Below, piece after piece: positions 58,980 through 64,000 of a stretch of 64,000 bases of DNA. Positions within the stretch are counted from its first letter, which is position 1. Every line of letters starts with the position of its first letter. A model generated the notes under the pieces. The model did not search any database. It saw only the letters and a program-made list of their open reading frames with translations, and had not been told where the DNA came from. The stretch is taken from positions 1,758,001 to 1,822,000 of the forward strand of contig NC_045147.1 of assembly GCF_008831285.2 (NCBI RefSeq), in the 5' to 3' direction. The DNA comes from Nymphaea colorata. Its lineage: Eukaryota > Streptophyta > Magnoliopsida > Nymphaeales > Nymphaeaceae. Made by a program: the position numbers and the translations under genes.

Positions 58980-60780
58980 TTTAGAATGATTTTGAAGAAA
59001 TAATTATAGGTGGTGTAAAAAAATGTAGATGTAAGTATTGCAAAGAAGCATTTGTTATAGTACATAAACGAGTACATCATTGATAGAAAGACACATTGTG
59101 TTGCACGCCATAGAAATATGAAACAAAATACGTTGACTTTGGTGCTAACAAAGTTTTAGGTCATACCAAAGAATCAATGAGTAAGGGTGCCTAACTTGAT
59201 ACAAAAAAAGAAAAAAGAAAGGTAGTAGCAAAGGTAGTTGTTTGTCATGAGTGTGCATTTAATATGGTTGCACATTACTGGTTTAGATTTTTACTAAAGC
59301 TTTCTTTTCCAAATTGGTCACCCATTTTACACACAACTATAAAAAGAAATGTAACAAAATTATATGATGTAGAAAAGAATAAGTAGAAGGAATATTATAA
59401 AGGTATTGAATAGATTAGTTTGACAACATCTCGTACAACTCATTTCATATATCATTCATGGATACTTCAAAAGCGTATAATCAGTTTTAGCCAAGTCAAA
59501 CTGACTCATACTGGGAAAATTTTAGGAAATATAATTTCTAAAAGTCTTTGAGTATAAGAAAAAAAGAATATCATTAACATTACAGTGACAATGTTTCTTC
59601 TAATGATGTTCTTGTAAGAACATCGAATGAAATTTTGAAGAAAAGTAGTGTAAATCTGTACCAAAACGGTAAATCTTTTTATGATGGTTGTTGTACGCGT
59701 ATTCCAAACTTGATCGTTCAAGACATATTATCTGCTATCAGAGATGAACTTGATAAGATTAGACATACTATCAAATTTATCAAATGCTCCCTATCAAGAT
59801 TTCACAACTTTCAAGCTATAGCAGATAAATTTGAAATTCCTGATAAAAAGAAGTTGGTATTAGATGTTGCAACTTGATAGAATTCTACTTTTTTTATGCT
59901 AGAGATTACCCTTATGTACAATGATATTTTCGTTAGATATGATATGGAAGATATATGTTTTACACGGTTTTTGGAACATTATGAATGAGAAAAAATATAA
60001 AAAATATTTTTTTGAAATATTTAATAATGTTTGTGTTTTTTTTCATTGTCTAAATATTCAACAACAAATTTTTTTTTTAGAAATTTTGAAATTCCAAGAA
60101 ATATTACAAAATTAAGTTGAAAATGGATGTAGATTTATGAAGATAATGCCAACTAAAATGAAAGAGAAGTTTGATAAGTATTGAAGCTCCTATAATTAGT
60201 TGTTGGCTAATGCTTTTATACTAAATAGAAGGATAAGTTTGACATTACTATAGTTTGTCTTTTCAAAGATTTTTAATAAAAAAAATGACATTAGTAAAAA
60301 ATATATATATAGCAACAACTTTCAAACGACTATGTTGCTAGAATTGAAAGTTCGAATAGAGATACTGAATGTGATGTTGATACTTTTAGGAGAGGAGTGG
60401 CTTATGTAGTAGTTCCAATCTTGGTGCCTACACTAAGGTAGTTTTATTTTTTAGCATTTTAAATAAATCTAAAAATATTCATTTCTAACCTCCCAAGTCC
60501 AATCTTGATATGTATGTAGAAGATGAGTTGTTCAACTTTAACGTCATTACTCATAATTCACTTGATATATTGATTTGGTAGAAAGATAAAAAATTAAAAT
60601 ACCTTATTTTATCCCATATAATAGAATATATATTGTGTATTCTTATTATTACAGTTGCCTCTAAATCCACTTTTAGTGTTGGATGTCAAATTCTAGATGA
60701 CAATCAAAGTTCATTCAGTTCAAAGACAGTGTAAAAATTAGTTTGTGTGACTGGTTGGATAAGACAGTACGGTGACCCTA
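58980..60780 (+). pseudogene. Degenerate RICESLEEPER/DAYSLEEPER-type hAT transposase
   Basis: Plus-strand pieces occur in family order. A BED-type zinc finger (CRCKYCKEAF...H...H...C) lies at about 59025-59110. HYWFRFLLKLSFPNW with IKRNVTKLYDVEKN lies at about 59270-59385. LQKRIISFSQVKLTHTG lies at about 59470-59515. ITVDNVSSNDVLVRT starts near 59575, and the longest open piece, 59635-59877, holds CCTRIPNLIVQDIL with KKLVLDVAT before a lost RWNST. MPTKMKEKFDKY lies near 60150. The hATC dimerisation block (NSLDILIW, then TVASKSTFSVGCQILDDNQS and SFSSKTV) lies at about 60560-60740. A GTAAGT donor follows near 60808. Many stops and frameshifts break the frame. Domesticated sleeper proteins are full-length, so this is a dead copy. 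No TIRs were located. Confidence 0.8.
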
Positions 60781-60799
60781 TGAATCTTGTACTGGTATT

Positions 60800-62580
60800 G
60801 TTAAAGGTAAGTGTTTGTATTTCTAATCATGTTTACTTTTCTTTATATATTATAGTAATTGTTTATTGATCAATTATTGTTGTCTTCCTTGTAGGACACT
60901 ACTCAAGATGAATTATAGTATGATTCAACATTATTTCAAACTTATTATGGAGTAAGCTTTAAACTTTTAATGTTATTAATGATTAATAAGGGTGGCAGTT
61001 TGTGTTAATGTTTTTCTTTGATTTAATGAGCTGAATTTTGTAAAGGTTGTTGATGAACTCAATGAGGGGAAGATCTCATGGAAGAAGTTGAGTTCAAAAG
61101 TTAAAAGGCTGCATCAAGATCATGTTGAAGCATAATATTTCAAAAATAACTAGGTGAATTTTGGTAAAGAGTTTCTACTTTTTATACTAATCCTTTCCCA
61201 TGAGTTGAATTGTGGGGTTGGATTTATAATATAGTTGCTTTTGTCATCATTATTCAGTAGAGAACAAGTATCAAATCAAAGACTAAAATGCAATTTATCA
61301 ACATGCATCTCTATTGATGCCTCTAGTTTATGTTGTGAATTGTCATTTTCTCATACATTTTATAGATGAATGTATAGTTTGTTTTTTCTTTTTATGTAGC
61401 CAGAAAATTTACTCCTTGTTGCATGGGAAACCTCATCTATTTTTCTAGTGACTTGTATATTCAAGTATATCTACTTTTGTCATGGTATATGCAAACATAA
61501 TCTCTAATGTCTTGTTTTTTTTTTAATTTTAGAGTTTTCCCAAATTGTAGTTTAAAACATTCTCATAATTACATGTCCCTTTTATAGGATAATCGTATGG
61601 TTCATACTACTTGTGGAGATTCAAATTATGTTGCTGTAGGGATACCGTCTGTAGTTAATGCTTAACTTATTACCAATTATTTCACAATTTTCTTTCTTGA
61701 TATATTTAAGTTACTGTCAATTATGACCCTTTATAAAAAAGTGAGTATTGTACAAGTTACTGAGCATGGGGTTTGTATTTTTAGTTTATTTCATCTTATT
61801 AAGAAATGTCATCTTTATTGGAGATTTTATCTACAGAGTATACCTGTCCTTTTGGCCTTCTTTAGGTGTTGCGGAACTGATCAAATGGTAAATAAGTTGG
61901 AGATGAACTTGTAAATCAAGAAGTTGCCATTATTATGACATACTTGATATCCTTCTTGTCAGGTAGCATATGTGAATTTTATGACCACTTTTAGTTGTTA
62001 GGCACATCATGACATGTCATGAAGAAGAAGGAAATTTATCAATGAGTGATGAATGCCTTTGACCTAATTTTAATGTTAAAGGGTGTTCATTTTAGCAATC
62101 TATTAGATGCAGAGCATGTAAATGTAAACCAATCTTTTCTTAGTTTTTTGGAGATGATTCTCATTTGTGTTATAGAATTTTGGTTGTATTCTTGCGACTT
62201 ATTCTGATTCACTACTTAGACAATAATTATAGCAACAATGATCCAAAATGTGGTGTATCTGCTCAGGCAAATGCCTAAACATACCCACAAAATGAGTTCA
62301 TTTTCATATTGAAACTTCATAACAGTTTTTTCATTAACATATAGGTGCCTCATAAAAATTTTAAATTATACGACCAGGGCCTCTTAGCCAAAAATTTTTT
62401 CAGTCCGCCCAAACTCCCTCTTTAATGTCTTTCCATGATCGGGTTCCACCAGGCTTATGGTAAGGTTCCATTAATTATTTGACAATGTCTTCTTTTCTCT
62501 TAAGAACTGATTGATCTTTCGATCAACTATGATCTTTATAGCAAGAGCAAAGTGATGTCAAGCCCTATTATCAATCGTTA
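60800..62580. other. AT-rich DNA downstream of the hAT relic
   Basis: Probably includes the 3' part of the hAT element (a short exon-like segment near 60896-60950 follows a TTGTAG acceptor). Nothing else is recognisable. Confidence 0.5.
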
Positions 62581-62590
62581 ATTGATATGG

Positions 62591-62624
<34 letters not shown>
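62591..62624. repeat. (CT)n microsatellite
   Basis: About 17 CT units. Confidence 0.93.
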
Positions 62625-62632
<8 letters not shown>

Positions 62633-62724
62633 AATGGAATTAAAGACTGTAGCATTCATTTTGCAGTATGACCTTAGAAACTATATACAGTCAAGAGAAG
62701 AAGAATGCAAGTGGATGTGTGAGG

Positions 62725-62910
62725 GCAGAGCCAAGAGGGGGCCCATGGACCCTGGCTCCACCTCAATTTTTTTTAATTTATATGTAAATTTTAGAAAATT
62801 TTATTTGTCTTATATTAAAATTTTGAAAAATGATAGTTCGACCCATGTCAAAATTTAGAAACTTTAATTCGACCCACCTCACGAAGAATTTCTAGCTCCA
62901 CCCCTGGATC
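62725..62910. repeat. GGCTCCGCC-ended repeat, copy E
   Basis: Starts GGCAGAGCCAAGAGGGGG, is AT-rich within, and ends TTCTAGCTCCACCCCTGG, so its ends are inverted. This is the best-bounded copy of the family in the window. Confidence 0.55.
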
Positions 62911-63264
62911 TACTTTCCATCTATATCTCTGAATTTTATGTTTTATCTTTTGACAATGAACATATAGTTCTGCTATGTTTTTGTTCTTTCTTTCTGTTTG
63001 TAAGCGGTTGTATAAAATGTATACGATTGACAAAAATTAACATAGGTACTTGTTTTTTTAATTATTTGAAATAGTTATCGTGACAGACTAATTCAATTAT
63101 TTGCAACATTTATGCAAGCAACAAACATTTTCTGTACCATTGTAGTGTACTCGAAAAAAAAAAAGAAAAAACACGTCACTGATGAAAAATTCCAGTTGTG
63201 AATGACCCTTGCCTCGAGCATTAGTAATGCAATTTCTAACGTTTCAGCTGGAGAAAGGCTGTCA

Positions 63265-63541
63265 CTTTTTACTAAAATTACTGACAGGCAGTTAACGTCA
63301 ATAATGCATTTCCCAACGCACGGCGCCAATATTGCCTCACTATAGTGATGATTCATCACATGTCACTTTAGATAGATGTTAATGATGATGGTTTAAACAG
63401 CCCGTATGTCATACTGTAAGATAGATGTTAATGATGATGGTTTAAACAGTCCGTAGGTCATACTGTAATGGTTCAAAATATCGTCACTGTAGGCAGACAT
63501 TAGCAACTACGATAAGATGCGAGTAAATCATACTTGTAACG
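63265..63541 (+). repeat. Long direct repeat, unit 1
   Basis: From ACTxxAATTACTGACAGGCA through GCAGTTAACGTCA, GTGATGATTCATCACA, TGTTAATGATGATGGTTTAA and AAATCATACT. It recurs at 63776-64000. It contains an internal 49-bp tandem duplication (63371-63419 and 63420-63468) that unit 2 lacks. Confidence 0.9.
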
Positions 63542-63775
63542 CTAGCATTGCTAAATGCTAACGGCCCAATTAACGTTTTTTTACCATCTGCGAAAGGATT
63601 CACTAGCGGTAAAAAAAATGCATTGAAGCCTAACAATTATTTTAGTCTAACCTATGTAAATGGCTTGCTAAGAGGCATAAAATTACTTATAAATGACTAA
63701 TTAAACCTAGTCAACTTCAAGAGTACATCTTCAATGATAAATCACGGCCAAACTTAGAATATGAAGTTATGAACC

Positions 63776-64000
63776 ACTTTTACTACAATTACTGACAGGC
63801 AGTTAACGTCAGTAATGCAATTCCCAACGCACGACGCCAATGTTTTCTCACTATTGTGATGATTCATCACACGTCACTTTACATAGATGTTAATGATGAT
63901 GGTTTAAACAGACCGTAGGTCCGTCATACTGTAATGGTTCAAAATATGTCACTGTAGGTAGACATTAGCAACGACAAAAATGCGAGTAAATCATACTGTA
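63776..64000 (+). repeat. Long direct repeat, unit 2 (cut by the window end)
   Basis: Matches unit 1 at an offset of about 510 bp. It has one copy of the 49-bp segment where unit 1 has two. The repeat continues past the window, so the copy number is unknown. Confidence 0.9.

Noticed and set aside
63143-63150. TTGTAGTG, the reverse complement of a CACTA transposon end (CACTACAA)
   Set aside because: The repeat array lies on the wrong side for this to be its element's end, and no partner end is present in the window.
63265-64000. CRISPR-like array
   Set aside because: This is plant DNA with long repeat units, no regular short repeats and spacers, and no cas-like genes.

Overview
This is nuclear DNA from a flowering plant. 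The evidence is a 17-exon F-box/LRR gene with GT-AG introns, a plant-specific germin-like protein gene, initiator-Met-tRNA-primed Ty1-copia and Ty3-gypsy elements, L1-type LINE pieces, and hAT, MULE (FAR1-type) and Tourist-like DNA transposon remains. The species cannot be fixed from the sequence. The background is strongly AT-rich with many microsatellites; only the germin-like gene is a GC-rich island.

Layout. 1-5464: AT-rich intergenic DNA with a (TA)n tract and a decayed FAR1/MULE transposase relic (about 2990-3760). 5465-10354: a Ty3-gypsy retrotransposon on the minus strand with 282-bp LTRs and broken gag-pol. 10355-13500: intergenic DNA with a probable short LTR-element remnant and two copies of a GGCTCCGCC-ended repeat. 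13521-30604: one large plus-strand gene, which I read as the orthologue of Arabidopsis FBL15/SLOMO (1081 aa). Its 6.7-kb first intron is packed with one hAT family; introns 2 and 12 carry further small terminal-inverted-repeat elements. 30605-41329: about 10.7 kb of mostly featureless intergenic DNA with one coding-like minus-strand stretch near 35.3-35.8 kb. 41330-41986: an intronless germin-like protein gene. 43471-47290: a decayed minus-strand Ty1-copia element lacking its reverse transcriptase, with a Tourist-like MITE inside one LTR. 47501-52802: a second minus-strand Ty1-copia element with clear LTRs and flanking direct repeats. About 53400-55803: an L1-type LINE whose 5' half is inverted relative to its 3' half. 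About 58980-60780: a degenerate RICESLEEPER/DAYSLEEPER-type hAT transposase. 63265-64000: a direct repeat with a period of about 510 bp that runs off the window.

Only two genes look functional: the FBL15-like F-box protein (a probable substrate receptor of an SCF ubiquitin ligase) and the secreted germin-like cupin. They are unrelated in function and about 10.7 kb apart. Most of the rest is transposon-derived. I found no rRNA, tRNA or CRISPR-like array. I did not find a convincing new biological system. The points most worth a second look are the hAT family in FBL15 intron 1, a copia pol frame that runs on into its LTR, the inverted LINE, and the terminal repeat array.
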